64,000 bases of DNA from assembly GCF_014195635.1 (NCBI RefSeq), contig NZ_JACICC010000008.1:86449-150448 (forward strand), in the 5' to 3' direction. The position numbers and the translations under genes were made by a program. Of the stretch, positions 38,025 through 46,607 are shown piece by piece; within the stretch, counting starts at the first letter, position 1, and each line of letters opens with the position of its first letter. The notes under the pieces are model-generated. The model was not told where the DNA came from and made no database searches. It was given only the letters and a program-made list of their open reading frames with translations. The stretch is from Pseudochelatococcus contaminans (GTDB lineage Bacteria; Pseudomonadota; Alphaproteobacteria; Rhizobiales; Beijerinckiaceae).

Positions 38025-39041
38025 ATGCCGGATCTATCGCTCGATTTGAAATACCTACGGTATGCACTTGCCGCAGCTCAGCACCAAAGTTTCCGGCGCG
38101 CGGCGTCAGCGCTTAATATCTCACAATCAACTTTGGTGCGGCGGGTGCAGTTGCTTGAGCATAGAATCGGCTTTCGCATATTTGACCGCGGCCCTAGCGG
38201 GGTAAGGCTAACCAGCGCAGGCGAACTTTTCCTCGAAGAGGCATCGGTAGGAATGCATCAGCTCAGCCACGCAATTGAACTCGCATCGTCGGTTCGACGC
38301 GGCGAGCGTGGGGAGATTCAGGTAGGCGTTCTATTATCGCTTGCTGCTGGCCCCCTCCACATTGCGCTTCGGGAGTTCCACCGACGCTATCCGCATATTC
38401 GGGTATCATTCCACGAAGGAACCGCCGAGCAAGACCTCGCGCGGGTGACGACCGGAGAACTCGATATTTCCTTCATCGCCGGAGAACCGAAACTCGCGGG
38501 GCAAAAGGCCCTTCGGGTTTGGTCGGAAAGCGTCCATGTCGCCCTTCCCGCTGACCATCGTCTAGCTGATCATCACGAGTTGCATTGGTCCGACCTCAAG
38601 GAGGAGACTTTCTTGGTGACGCGGCAAGGTGCGGGACCGGAGGTTCGGGATTATCTCGTGCGAAAACTATCGGCGCCTGGCTTCAGACCAAAAATTGATG
38701 TTCACAATGTCAGCCGGCAGAGCCTCCTCAATGTTGTTGCGATGGGATACGGCATTACGCTCGCGAGCAGTTCCATCATTGGTGGTACGGCGGACGGAAT
38801 CAGGTTTCGCCCCATTTGCGGCGATCCCGAGTTGCTCCCTTGGACGGCGATCTGGTCACCGGGAAACTCAAACCCCGCGCTTCAATACCTGCTTCGCATT
38901 GTCAATGAGGTCTCGTCGGGCAAAATGCCAAAGCGCCACGCGAACGGAGTCCGGCGGTTCATCGCGTTCGCGGTCTATTTCAATGCCTTCCAGCACTCTT
39001 GGATTGACGCGATGGGCCAGCTTCTTGAGGCGATTCTCTGA
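38025..39041 (+). CDS. LysR-family transcriptional regulator
   Basis: 338 residues. Winged helix-turn-helix at the N-terminus (LRYALAAAQHQSFRRAASALNISQSTLVRRVQLLE, quoted in part: SFRRAASALNISQSTLVRRV) and a periplasmic-binding-like effector domain from about residue 95. Start at MPDLSLDLKYL has GGGGAGG just upstream; an ORF extension of 36 codons is unlikely to be used. It lies between two TetR genes, with no obvious structural gene as partner; the target is unknown. Confidence 0.9.
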   Translation: MPDLSLDLKYLRYALAAAQHQSFRRAASALNISQSTLVRRVQLLEHRIGFRIFDRGPSGVRLTSAGELFLEEASVGMHQLSHAIELASSVRRGERGEIQVGVLLSLAAGPLHIALREFHRRYPHIRVSFHEGTAEQDLARVTTGELDISFIAGEPKLAGQKALRVWSESVHVALPADHRLADHHELHWSDLKEETFLVTRQGAGPEVRDYLVRKLSAPGFRPKIDVHNVSRQSLLNVVAMGYGITLASSSIIGGTADGIRFRPICGDPELLPWTAIWSPGNSNPALQYLLRIVNEVSSGKMPKRHANGVRRFIAFAVYFNAFQHSWIDAMGQLLEAIL

Positions 39042-39066
39042 TTTGAGGGCCGACTGCGCACATTAC

Positions 39067-39714
39067 TCACTGTGGACGCTTAGGTTGGGTGAGAATGCCG
39101 TCGAGGAAAATTGCCACAGCAGAATCGACGACCTTCTTCTTCTCGTCCACAGTCAACGGAGGTTGCAGACCTAGCACGACGCGCAGGTGAATGTTGTCGC
39201 GTAGCATTCCGGTGAAATGATCTGCCACGATGCGGCAATCGTCAATTTCAATCTCGCCGCGCTGCTTTGCGTCTTCCAACACCTCGGCAAGCCGAAGAGC
39301 AGTACGGCCAGGACCGCGATCATAGAACGCTTTCGCAAGATCCGGGAATCGGAACGCCTCGGCCATCGTCACCCGATAGACGCCGATTAGTTTTGGCGAC
39401 ATGTAGATTTCGATCAGCTTTTGGGCAAATTCTGTGAGGGTCTCGCGCAGATTTCGCCCGCCGATTTCCTCGGCGGTGAGCGCTCGAAGTGCGCTTTCTG
39501 CCGCTTCGGAGACAATCGCCGTGAACAGGCCCTCCTTGCTGCCGAACTCGTTATAGATATTGCGCTTGGAACCTCCGACGCGCTCAATGATCGCGTCCAT
39601 GCTGGTCGCTGAATAGCCCTGTTCAAAGAAAACGGTGGCTGCGGCATCTAAAATCAAGCTGCGCCGCTCGTGTGACGACAGCCGTTTCGCCGGCCGTCCA
39701 GCATCCTTGTTCAT
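39067..39714 (-). CDS. TetR-family regulator (paralog 2)
   Basis: 215 residues, strikingly similar to the regulator at 37226-37873: VFFEQGYSATSMDAIIERVG and the recognition helix GGSKRNIYNEFGSKEGLF, then MAEAFRFPDLAKAFYDRGPGR. The ends of the two genes (HLRVVLGLQPP) also match. One GGTA-N8-TACC site is located 20 bp upstream, so it probably controls itself. No pump gene is directly attached. Confidence 0.9.
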   Translation of the reverse strand: MNKDAGRPAKRLSSHERRSLILDAAATVFFEQGYSATSMDAIIERVGGSKRNIYNEFGSKEGLFTAIVSEAAESALRALTAEEIGGRNLRETLTEFAQKLIEIYMSPKLIGVYRVTMAEAFRFPDLAKAFYDRGPGRTALRLAEVLEDAKQRGEIEIDDCRIVADHFTGMLRDNIHLRVVLGLQPPLTVDEKKKVVDSAVAIFLDGILTQPKRPQ

Positions 39715-39733
39715 CCTGCGATAATCCCAGCGT

Positions 39734-39749
39734 GGTACGTTGCGTTACC
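39734..39749. promoter_or_regulatory. TetR-type operator candidate GGTA-N8-TACC (site 3)
   Basis: GGTACGTTGCGTTACC, 20 bp upstream of the second TetR gene (minus strand). Confidence 0.6.
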
Positions 39750-39840
39750 ATAACCTTCAAAAATCGGAAATTCCACATCGCAGAAGCGATATACAGCCGT
39801 TGAACCGCCAGGAATTTGTGGAACATTGGATTGTTTGCGA

Positions 39841-40488
39841 TCAGGAACCGCGCGTCTCGATCCCGCGCAGAAAAATCTCGATCGCCTGATCAACCGATTG
39901 CTCCAATTCATTCTCGGAAGGTGGCGGCTGGAGACCGAGCACGACTCGGAGATGAACGTCATCGCGCAACATGCCGAGAAAGCGTTCGGCCGCGCGCTGG
40001 CAATCAGCGATCGAAATCACTCCGCTCGCCTCAAACTGGTTCAACACTTCAGCCAACCGCTTTGCCACTCGGCCGGGGCCATTGAGGAAAAAGGTCTCGG
40101 CTACGTCGGGTTGCCGTGCACTTTCGGCAATTACGGCGCGGTACAGGGCAAGTGTGGTCGGCATCATAAGCACCCGGCTCACCTCCATGCCAAACGTCTT
40201 CAGCGTCCACCCGAAATCGCCGCTTACCTCATCGCTGCGCGGCAGCGAATCGATGATCTTGCTCGATGCGTCCGTGACGAGCGCCAGGAATAGTTCCTTC
40301 TTTCCGCCGAAATGGCTGTAAATTGCCCGCTTGGAGCCGCCAACCTTCTCAATGACGGCTTCGATACTGGCACTCTGGAATCCCTCCTCAAGGAACACCT
40401 CCGACGCCGCTGCGAGCAGAGCAGCGCGCAATTCCTCGCTGTCTCGTCTCTGCCGACGCCCCCCGCTTTTCCGCGCGATCTCGCTCAT
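39841..40488 (-). CDS. TetR-family regulator (paralog 3)
   Basis: 215 residues; third paralog with HTH LLAAASEVFLEEGFQSASIE and GGSKRAIYSHFGGKKELF, and the common tail HLRVVLGLQPPPSENELEQS. Divergent from the second adaptor gene with 90 bp between, where two operator candidates lie. It is presumably the local repressor of the second efflux module. Confidence 0.91.
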   Translation of the reverse strand: MSEIARKSGGRRQRRDSEELRAALLAAASEVFLEEGFQSASIEAVIEKVGGSKRAIYSHFGGKKELFLALVTDASSKIIDSLPRSDEVSGDFGWTLKTFGMEVSRVLMMPTTLALYRAVIAESARQPDVAETFFLNGPGRVAKRLAEVLNQFEASGVISIADCQRAAERFLGMLRDDVHLRVVLGLQPPPSENELEQSVDQAIEIFLRGIETRGS

Positions 40489-40524
40489 TTGTGCTCCACA
40501 ATCGAATTCAGTCTTGCATCTTAA

Positions 40525-40540
40525 GGTACTGTGCGTTACC
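40525..40540. promoter_or_regulatory. TetR-type operator candidate GGTA-N8-TACC (site 4)
   Basis: GGTACTGTGCGTTACC between the divergent tetR (40488) and adaptor (40579) starts. Confidence 0.62.
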
Positions 40541-40547
40541 TATCCAT

Positions 40548-40563
40548 GGTAACAACCAGTACC
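40548..40563. promoter_or_regulatory. TetR-type operator candidate GGTA-N8-TACC (site 5)
   Basis: GGTAACAACCAGTACC, 15 bp upstream of the second adaptor start and 7 bp after site 4. Confidence 0.62.
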
Positions 40564-40578
40564 AAGAGAGCGCAATAG

Positions 40579-41676
40579 ATGCCCGAGAAAAAATCGAAAA
40601 GGAAGATTGCCCGCAACGTCGTCGTCGGACTGCTCGTGGTGGGAGGACTCGCTTATGGCGGGAAATACGGTTGGTACTGGTGGACGGAGGGGCGTTTTGT
40701 CGAGAGCACCGACAACGCCTACGTTCGTGCAGACGTAACCCTATTGGCGCCGCGCGTGGCGGGATATGTCGAGAATGTGGAAGTCGTCGACAACCAGGTT
40801 GTGAAACGCGGACATGTTCTCTTCAGAATCGACAATCGTGATTTCCAAGCTCGGGTTGATCTTGCACGGGCCGATGTCTCTGCGCGGCGGGCGGCGATTG
40901 AAGCAGCTCGAAGCCAACTACAGTTACAACGCGCAGTGATCAGCCAGACCGAAGCGGACGCAGATTCGGCAGCGGCCGAGGTCGAACGCGCCAAGCGCGA
41001 CCTCGAGCGGGCTGAAGCACTTGTTCGCACGAACGCTGTTTCCATCCAAAGCGCGGATCTCGCGCGCAGTAATGCCACAAAGGCGATCGCTGCGGTGCGC
41101 GCGGCCCAGGCGCGCATCACATCCGAAAAGGATCGTGTGTCGGTTCTCGACGCACAAGAAAAGGGAGCGGAAGCGGCGTTAGCGCAAGCGGAGGCGTCTC
41201 TCAAACTTGCTGAAATCGACCTTGAGAATACGGTCGTGCGCGCGCCGATCTCTGGAACCGTGGGTAATCTTCAAGTTCGGGTCGGCCGGTATGTCCAGCC
41301 GGGCACGCAGATGCTGGCGCTTGTTCCGACCGAGGACGCCTATGTCGTTGCGAACTTCAAGGAGACGCAGGTTGGCGAAATGCACGTCGGGCAACGCGTC
41401 GAACTTGAAATCGATTCTTATCCTGGCCGCGTCATTCACGGTCACATCGACAGCCTCTCTCCGGCATCAGGCGCACAATTTGCCCTGCTTCCGCCGGATA
41501 ACGCCACCGGCAATTTCACGAAAGTGGTCCAGCGAATCCCGGTGAAGGTCGTCGTCGATGGTGAGAGTGCGCACGTCGTCGACTTGCGTCCCGGAATGTC
41601 GGTGATTGCAAAGGTCAACACCAAAGGCGCCGAGGATCAATCTGACGCGGAGCACCTGAAGGTATCAAGCCGATGA
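40579..41676 (+). CDS. HlyD/EmrA-type membrane fusion protein (second module)
   Basis: 365-residue periplasmic adaptor. N-terminal anchor near residues 12-27 (VVVGLLVVGGLAYGGKYGW), ESTDNAYVRADVTLLAPRVAGY, long coiled-coil (about 80-190), second lipoyl half VRAPISGTVGNLQVRVG and beta-barrel VVANFKETQVGEMHVGQRV. It is a diverged paralog of the gene at 36084-37130. The stop overlaps the start of the pump gene by 4 bp (ATGA). Confidence 0.93.
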   Translation: MPEKKSKRKIARNVVVGLLVVGGLAYGGKYGWYWWTEGRFVESTDNAYVRADVTLLAPRVAGYVENVEVVDNQVVKRGHVLFRIDNRDFQARVDLARADVSARRAAIEAARSQLQLQRAVISQTEADADSAAAEVERAKRDLERAEALVRTNAVSIQSADLARSNATKAIAAVRAAQARITSEKDRVSVLDAQEKGAEAALAQAEASLKLAEIDLENTVVRAPISGTVGNLQVRVGRYVQPGTQMLALVPTEDAYVVANFKETQVGEMHVGQRVELEIDSYPGRVIHGHIDSLSPASGAQFALLPPDNATGNFTKVVQRIPVKVVVDGESAHVVDLRPGMSVIAKVNTKGAEDQSDAEHLKVSSR

Positions 41677-43258
41677 CCGATATCACGGCCAGCGCTCACC
41701 CATCGCGAGAGCAGTCTGCTGTTCCGTTCCGTAACTGGCTTGCGGTGTTCGGCGGGGTTCTCGGCGCATTCATGGCCGTCCTGAACATTCAGGTTGTGAA
41801 TGCGTCGCTCGCTGACATCCAGGGCGCGCTGGGCGCCTCTATCGACGAAGGCTCTTGGATATCGACGTCCTATTTGATCGCCGAGATCATCGTCATTCCG
41901 CTGACCGGGTGGCTGTCGCAAGTCTTCAGCATCAAGCGCTACATTCTCGGGAACGTCATCTTGTTTGTCGCCTTCATGATTGCAGGCGGCTTCGCGTGGA
42001 ACCTTGAGGTAATGATCGTGCTCAGGGCGCTGGCGGGCTTTTTTGGTGGAGCGCTGATCCCGGTCGCGTTCACCATCATTCTGACGAAGTTGCCGCCGGC
42101 CAAGCAGATGATCGGTTTTGCGCTCTTCGGCCTGACAGCAACACAGGCGCCTTCGGTCGGCCCTGCGCTGGGTGGATGGCTCACGGACAACTACGGCTGG
42201 CAGTATATTTTCTACATCCAGATTATCCCCGGCGTCATGATGTTCATGCTGCTTCTGCGGGGCCTTGATGACGAACCAATGCAGCTCAACTTGCTTCGGA
42301 AAGGTGACTGGCTCGGCATCGGGTTGATGGCAACCGGGCTGGCGGCGTTTGAGCTTATGCTGGAAGAAGGAAATCGGGAGAACTGGTTCGACTCCGAATT
42401 CATCGTCAAAACCGCATGGATCGCGGCGATCTTCCTGACGGCCTTTGTCGTACTGCAAATGAGACGAAAAGAGCCGCTGGTAAATCTGCGGCTATTCGCC
42501 GATAGAAATTTCACGGTAGGGTCCGGGATAAATACAATTCTCGGTATGGCCTTTTTGGGACAGTGTTCCTCGTCCCGAAATATCTCGCGCAGATCCAAGG
42601 TTACAGCCCGTTTCAGATCGGTGAGGTCATGATGTGGCTGGGCATTCCCCAGCTCTTCATGGTTCCGGTTGTGCTGCGCCTGTCCGCAAAGGTGGATACA
42701 AGATATCTGCTCGCCTTCGGGTGCCTTGTGTTTGCGGCCAGTTGCTTCATGAACATCCACATGACCGCCGACTCGGCCTACAGCCAGATGGTCTGGTCGA
42801 ACGTCGTGCGCGCTATCAGCATGCCGTTCATCATGCAGCCAGTATCAGGGGTCGCGACCGCGAACATTCCGCCGGCACAAGCGGGGTCCGCATCGGGACT
42901 TTTCAACGTCATGCGCAACCTTGGAGGCGCGGTAGGGATTTCGATGGTCGGATTGATTCTGACCGTGCGTGAGCACTTTCACTCCAACATTATCACCGAG
43001 CATCTTTCGCTGCTTGAGCCAGCTACCCAAGAAAGGATCGCCGCTCTCACGCAACGGTTTGTCTCGTTGGGTTCGGGCTCGGAGCTGGCGCAGATGCGCG
43101 CACTCGCAGCGATCGATGGCATCATGAGGAGGGAGAGCAATATCATGGCGTTCAGCGACTGCTTCTACGCGATGGGCGTCGCCTTCCTGGTAGGATTCCT
43201 ATTCTGCTTCCTGCTGAAGAAGGTCGAGCCGGGATCAGGTGCCCCTGGGGCGCACTGA
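41673..43258 (+). pseudogene. MFS DHA2/EmrB-type efflux pump, frameshifted
   Basis: Two consecutive frames together encode a normal ~528-residue 14-TM exporter. The first (from MTDITASAHPSR) is in frame to about 42,550 (TILGMAFLG); the second continues from about 42,563 (VFLVPKYLAQIQGYSPF). Insertion of a single base in the GCCTTTTTGGGACAGTG stretch would restore one frame. The first frame otherwise ends at 42,632. Either a real loss of function, or a base-call error in a T/G homopolymer. Family signs: PLTGWLSQVFSIKRY, GGALIPVAFTIIL. Confidence 0.88.
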
Positions 43259-43269
43259 CGAGGTGCGCC

Positions 43270-43452
43270 ATGTCTCAGGAGCATCGTCGCGAAGTCACGC
43301 TTGAAGAAGCACTGAACGATCCGATCGTTCAGCTTCTCATGAAGCGCGATGGGGTTACTGCCGATGATGTTCGGGCGGTCGTCGAGCAGGTAAAGGCCCG
43401 ATTAGAGAATGGCGGAAACAACGCGGAAGGCGGCGATGGGCCGGAGGGCTAA
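43270..43452 (+). CDS. 60-residue hypothetical protein
   Basis: Small acidic, probably helical protein (LEEALNDPIVQLLMKRDGVT, then DDVRAVVEQVKARLENG). GAGGTG precedes the ATG. It starts 11 bp after the pump gene and overlaps the next gene by 17 bp, so it belongs to the same transcript. Family unknown to me; similar short ORFs next to efflux genes are sometimes seen, but no function can be given. Confidence 0.65.
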   Translation: MSQEHRREVTLEEALNDPIVQLLMKRDGVTADDVRAVVEQVKARLENGGNNAEGGDGPEG

Positions 43453-43915
43453 GGTCGCTGCGTCGGCCGTAGCGGTTTACGGCTTGCTGGCGATCGCGTG
43501 GGCAGTGGGATGGCAATGGCTGACGGTTCACGTCTCAGAGCAAAAATCCGAAACCGCCTACGTTAGGTCCAGACTGGCATCGTTCGACGGAGACTCCGAC
43601 GACGATGTTTTGGTTATCGCCAGTTTTAGGGAAGCCCAGCTTGATCATGTAAGAGTTGGGCGCTCAGCCCGTGTTGTCATCGATCGATATCCGGAAGCCA
43701 GGATACGCGGCGTTGTCGATGGCTTGTGCTCAGGAAGCTGCCCCGACAATTACAAAGGGCAAGCAGCAACCCTCGCCGTCACCGTGAAGCCGCTATCGGC
43801 TAGGATCTTGCTCACGGAAATTCCCAAAGGCATTCATCTCGACGCTGGCATGTCGGCGTCTGTCACATTGGGCGCGGGGCCTGAAGACATTGCATCATGG
43901 GCGCTTTGGCCGTGA
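43436..43915 (+). CDS. miniature HlyD-like adaptor protein
   Basis: 159 residues from MGRRAKVAAS (GGAAGG upstream; an ATG nine codons earlier is open). It has one N-terminal membrane segment (VAVYGLLAIAWAVGWQWL), SETAYVRSRLAS like the TDNAYVRAD start of EmrA adaptors, and then directly VIASFREAQLDHVRVGRSARVVIDRYP, matching the beta-barrel part of adaptors. The coiled-coil hairpin and lipoyl domain are absent. It could be a membrane-proximal accessory of the pump or a decayed adaptor. Confidence 0.7.
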   Translation: MGRRAKVAASAVAVYGLLAIAWAVGWQWLTVHVSEQKSETAYVRSRLASFDGDSDDDVLVIASFREAQLDHVRVGRSARVVIDRYPEARIRGVVDGLCSGSCPDNYKGQAATLAVTVKPLSARILLTEIPKGIHLDAGMSASVTLGAGPEDIASWALWP

Positions 43916-44032
43916 GGTGATCCGATTGTGCGCTACCGTAATCCGCCGGAAGCGATGAGAACAACCTTGATCACCAGCGTCGGCGTCAAGGCAGTATTTC
44001 ATTCTTGCCGATTTGAGCTGGTTACCGGAGAC

Positions 44033-45046
44033 CTATTGTAGCGTCGACTTCGCAACGATTGACAGCATATGGTTCGATGCCTCCAGACGACTGGCGTGCA
44101 CGGTTTTTGCGCGGGTCCTTCCCCCGACTGTGTGGAGGACGGTGGCATACTGCGCGGGATAGAGGCGAATGATTTCCTCTTTACCGGCATACTCGCATGT
44201 CCAGGTCGACTCGTTTACCAGCCGCCAATAACGTACCGGATCCAGCCGGCTCAGGTCCTGCCTGAATGCGCCCGCTGTCGAGTATCGACACGCGGGATCG
44301 GATGCGACCGCCTTTCTGATGATGCGTTTCAACTTCTCAGGAACGTAACCTTGGAAACCGACGACATCGGCGATGTTCTCCCCGTCTTGCATGGACTTGC
44401 GCGCTTGGCTTAGACGAGTGTGAAAGGCGTATTGGTTGTTTGCCGCACGGAGAAGCGTCAACCCCATACCAAAGATATCAGTAGCCACCGAGAAGCCCGC
44501 TCCAGCAACGGTCTCAGGCGGTATATAGGGACCATAAAGGAGATCGGATACGATCCTCCCCGTCTCCTGATGTTGTGCAGCACCAAAGTCGGAGAGCTTT
44601 GCGGTCTCGCCGGCGAGCATGATGTTGTCAGCGGTCACGTCGCGATGAATGATCCTGTTCCTATGGACCCAACCCAAGCCGGCGAGAGCTTGACGGCAAT
44701 ACGCAATGGATTGCGCGACAGGCACAAATTTTCGTGCCAGCAGATCGGCAAGCGACCCATCCGGCATATATTCCATCGCCATGATGAATGTCGTGCCGCA
44801 GTCATATGTCTTGATGATGCGTACGATGTTCTCGTGACTGCACGTTTTCTGAAACGTCGCCTCATGCTGAGGCGAATGCTCAGCGAATTGCGTGGCGGTT
44901 AATTTGAGGACGACCTCTTCGTTATTTCGACGGTTCCTTACACGGAAAAGCTCACCGGTCCTTCCATAGCCAAGGCGATCAACGATCTGGAATTCGTCGG
45001 GGATCAGAGCGGCGAGCGAACCATAACCAGATTGATTGGGAAGCAC
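44033..45046 (-). CDS. Ser/Thr protein kinase
   Basis: Hanks-type kinase, 337 residues from the GTG at 45046 (AGGAG eight bases upstream; an ATG at 45091 is open but overlaps an operator-like palindrome). It has the Gly loop GYGRTGELF, Lys in VVLKLT, HRDVTADNIML, DFGAA in place of DFG-plus-loop, and a PE motif in GPYIPPETVAG. The last ~80 residues hold no known sensor domain and no transmembrane segment. No phosphatase or substrate is encoded beside it. Confidence 0.88.
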   Translation of the reverse strand: MLPNQSGYGSLAALIPDEFQIVDRLGYGRTGELFRVRNRRNNEEVVLKLTATQFAEHSPQHEATFQKTCSHENIVRIIKTYDCGTTFIMAMEYMPDGSLADLLARKFVPVAQSIAYCRQALAGLGWVHRNRIIHRDVTADNIMLAGETAKLSDFGAAQHQETGRIVSDLLYGPYIPPETVAGAGFSVATDIFGMGLTLLRAANNQYAFHTRLSQARKSMQDGENIADVVGFQGYVPEKLKRIIRKAVASDPACRYSTAGAFRQDLSRLDPVRYWRLVNESTWTCEYAGKEEIIRLYPAQYATVLHTVGGRTRAKTVHASRLEASNHMLSIVAKSTLQ

Positions 45047-45073
45047 ATCGATCACTCCTAAATAGTTTGGTAC

Positions 45074-45089
45074 GGTACGGTGTCGTACC
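45074..45089. promoter_or_regulatory. TetR-type operator candidate GGTA-N8-TACC (site 6)
   Basis: GGTACGGTGTCGTACC is a perfect palindrome (GGTACG-GTGT-CGTACC) 28 bp upstream of the preferred kinase start. It links the kinase gene to the regulon of the three TetR paralogs. Confidence 0.65.
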
Positions 45090-45197
45090 ATTTGAATAAT
45101 GGAGGGTCAATTGCTGTGAACGACATGCCGAGGGAGAATTACTCGGCAGTGCCATTTATGCTCGTCGCTCGCGGCCGGTGCTGACGCAGAAGCGCCC

Positions 45198-45455
45198 TTA
45201 TGTGCTTGGGCTGGGTGTGGGAGTCCGGGGATTGTTTCCGTTGCTCCGACGGGCCTTTGCAAATCCTCGATCGGTTGCAATAAAGCGTTCCAACATCGGA
45301 ACGATCAGTTTCATCGGATCGCGCACCGGCTGGCCGGTGTCCCTGCTCAATATCTCGGCATAGGCCGAAAGATCGCGCGCTAGACCGGCGGGCAATTCCA
45401 CCGTGACCTTGACCGGCTTGTCGTCGGCAAGCGGACCGAGTTTGAGTTTTGTCAT
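45198..45455 (-). CDS. DUF2274 protein of the trb cluster
   Basis: 85-residue protein with the DUF2274 pattern TKLKLGPLADDKPVKVTVEL and DPMKLIVPMLERFIATDR. It starts right after trbI (3 bp gap) and closes the trb operon, its usual place in rhizobial and other proteobacterial islands. Function unknown; the start resembles a small ribbon-helix-helix protein. Confidence 0.85.
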   Translation of the reverse strand: MTKLKLGPLADDKPVKVTVELPAGLARDLSAYAEILSRDTGQPVRDPMKLIVPMLERFIATDRGFAKARRSNGNNPRTPTPSPST

Positions 45456-45458
45456 GGA

Positions 45459-46607
45459 TCATCCCCTGTAAGGTTCAAGTACAAGGTCGCGGGTCACGAT
45501 CACGCGGACCGGGAATCCCGGCCGGATGGTCAACGTAGGCGCGACCTGCAATTGCCGCTGGATAATCTGCTGGCCCGCCTGATTGATCGTGTCCTGCGAA
45601 CCGTCGCGGATCGCGCGGATCAGGCGGTCCTCATCGCTCGTCGCGAGTTCGGCGCCGACGGCAAGCAGGGTGGAGAGCCCCGCCGCCTTAGCGAGATCCC
45701 ACCAGTGGTAGTCGATGCCGTCTTCGAGGCCGGCATAGCCCTGGCTGTCGGCACCGGGCTGGCGCTCCAGCACGATCGAGCGGCCGTTGGGGAAGATGAG
45801 CCGGTTCCAGACCAGCAGCACGCGGCGCTGTCCGAACTGGACGCTGTTGTCGTACTGACCAATGATGCGGGTGCCCTGCGGCACGAGGAGGACGCGGCCA
45901 GTCGGGCTGTCATAGATGCTTTCCGTGACCTGCGCGGTGATCTGGCCGGGAAGGTCGGAGCGGATGCCGGTGATCAGCGCTGCCGGGATGACCGCGCCCG
46001 CCTGAAGCACGAAGGGCGATGCCGGAGCCATGACGCGATCGGCCGCGGTGGTCCGGCGATCGACGGCGGCGTTGAGGAAGGCGTTCTGCCGGTCCTGCGC
46101 CGTGTTTCCGCCGAGGCCGAGCCCCGTGAGGTTCGGCATACCTGCGCTGGCGGCCGGATCCGCGCTCGCGGTCGGGTTCGTGCGGGTCTCGGTCTGGAAG
46201 AAGACGCGGCTTGTGCGTGCGGCTTCCTCTTCGGCGCGCCGCCGCTGCTCTTCCTGATCGACGGTCGGATCGGGGACCGTGGGCGGAACGACGGGCTTGC
46301 CCTCGTTCTGCGCACTGAGGATCGGCCGGCCGAGATCGCCGGGCAGTGCCGGGCCTAGGACCGGCCCGGTGTAGTCGCGCGGAAGGCCCGCGAGTCCATC
46401 GGCGGTCGCGCGGTTCTCGGTCGAATAGAGTTCCTCGCCATCCGCGCCGCGATCGCGGGTCTGGAGCGCGTAGATCAGCGCACTGCCGATACCGAGCGAA
46501 ACGATGAGGCCGGCTCCGGCCAGCGTCTTGCGCGAGAGGCGCGTGACGCGCGGGGCTTCGGCACGAAGGCGCATCGGCGCAGCGCTGTTGCTTTCGGTGT
46601 CTGTCAT
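45459..46607 (-). CDS. trbI: conjugal transfer protein TrbI (VirB10-like)
   Basis: Inner-to-outer membrane scaffold of the mating channel. 382 residues from MTDTESNSAAP; a TM segment at about 28-45 (TLAGAGLIVSLGIGSALIYAL), a Pro/Glu-rich periplasmic linker and the conserved VirB10 domain (ALITGIRSDLPGQITAQVTE, LLVPQGTRIIGQYDN). The ATG overlaps the trbG stop. The frame is open 95 codons upstream within trbG, in Arg-rich noise. Confidence 0.94.
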   Translation of the reverse strand: MTDTESNSAAPMRLRAEAPRVTRLSRKTLAGAGLIVSLGIGSALIYALQTRDRGADGEELYSTENRATADGLAGLPRDYTGPVLGPALPGDLGRPILSAQNEGKPVVPPTVPDPTVDQEEQRRRAEEEAARTSRVFFQTETRTNPTASADPAASAGMPNLTGLGLGGNTAQDRQNAFLNAAVDRRTTAADRVMAPASPFVLQAGAVIPAALITGIRSDLPGQITAQVTESIYDSPTGRVLLVPQGTRIIGQYDNSVQFGQRRVLLVWNRLIFPNGRSIVLERQPGADSQGYAGLEDGIDYHWWDLAKAAGLSTLLAVGAELATSDEDRLIRAIRDGSQDTINQAGQQIIQRQLQVAPTLTIRPGFPVRVIVTRDLVLEPYRG

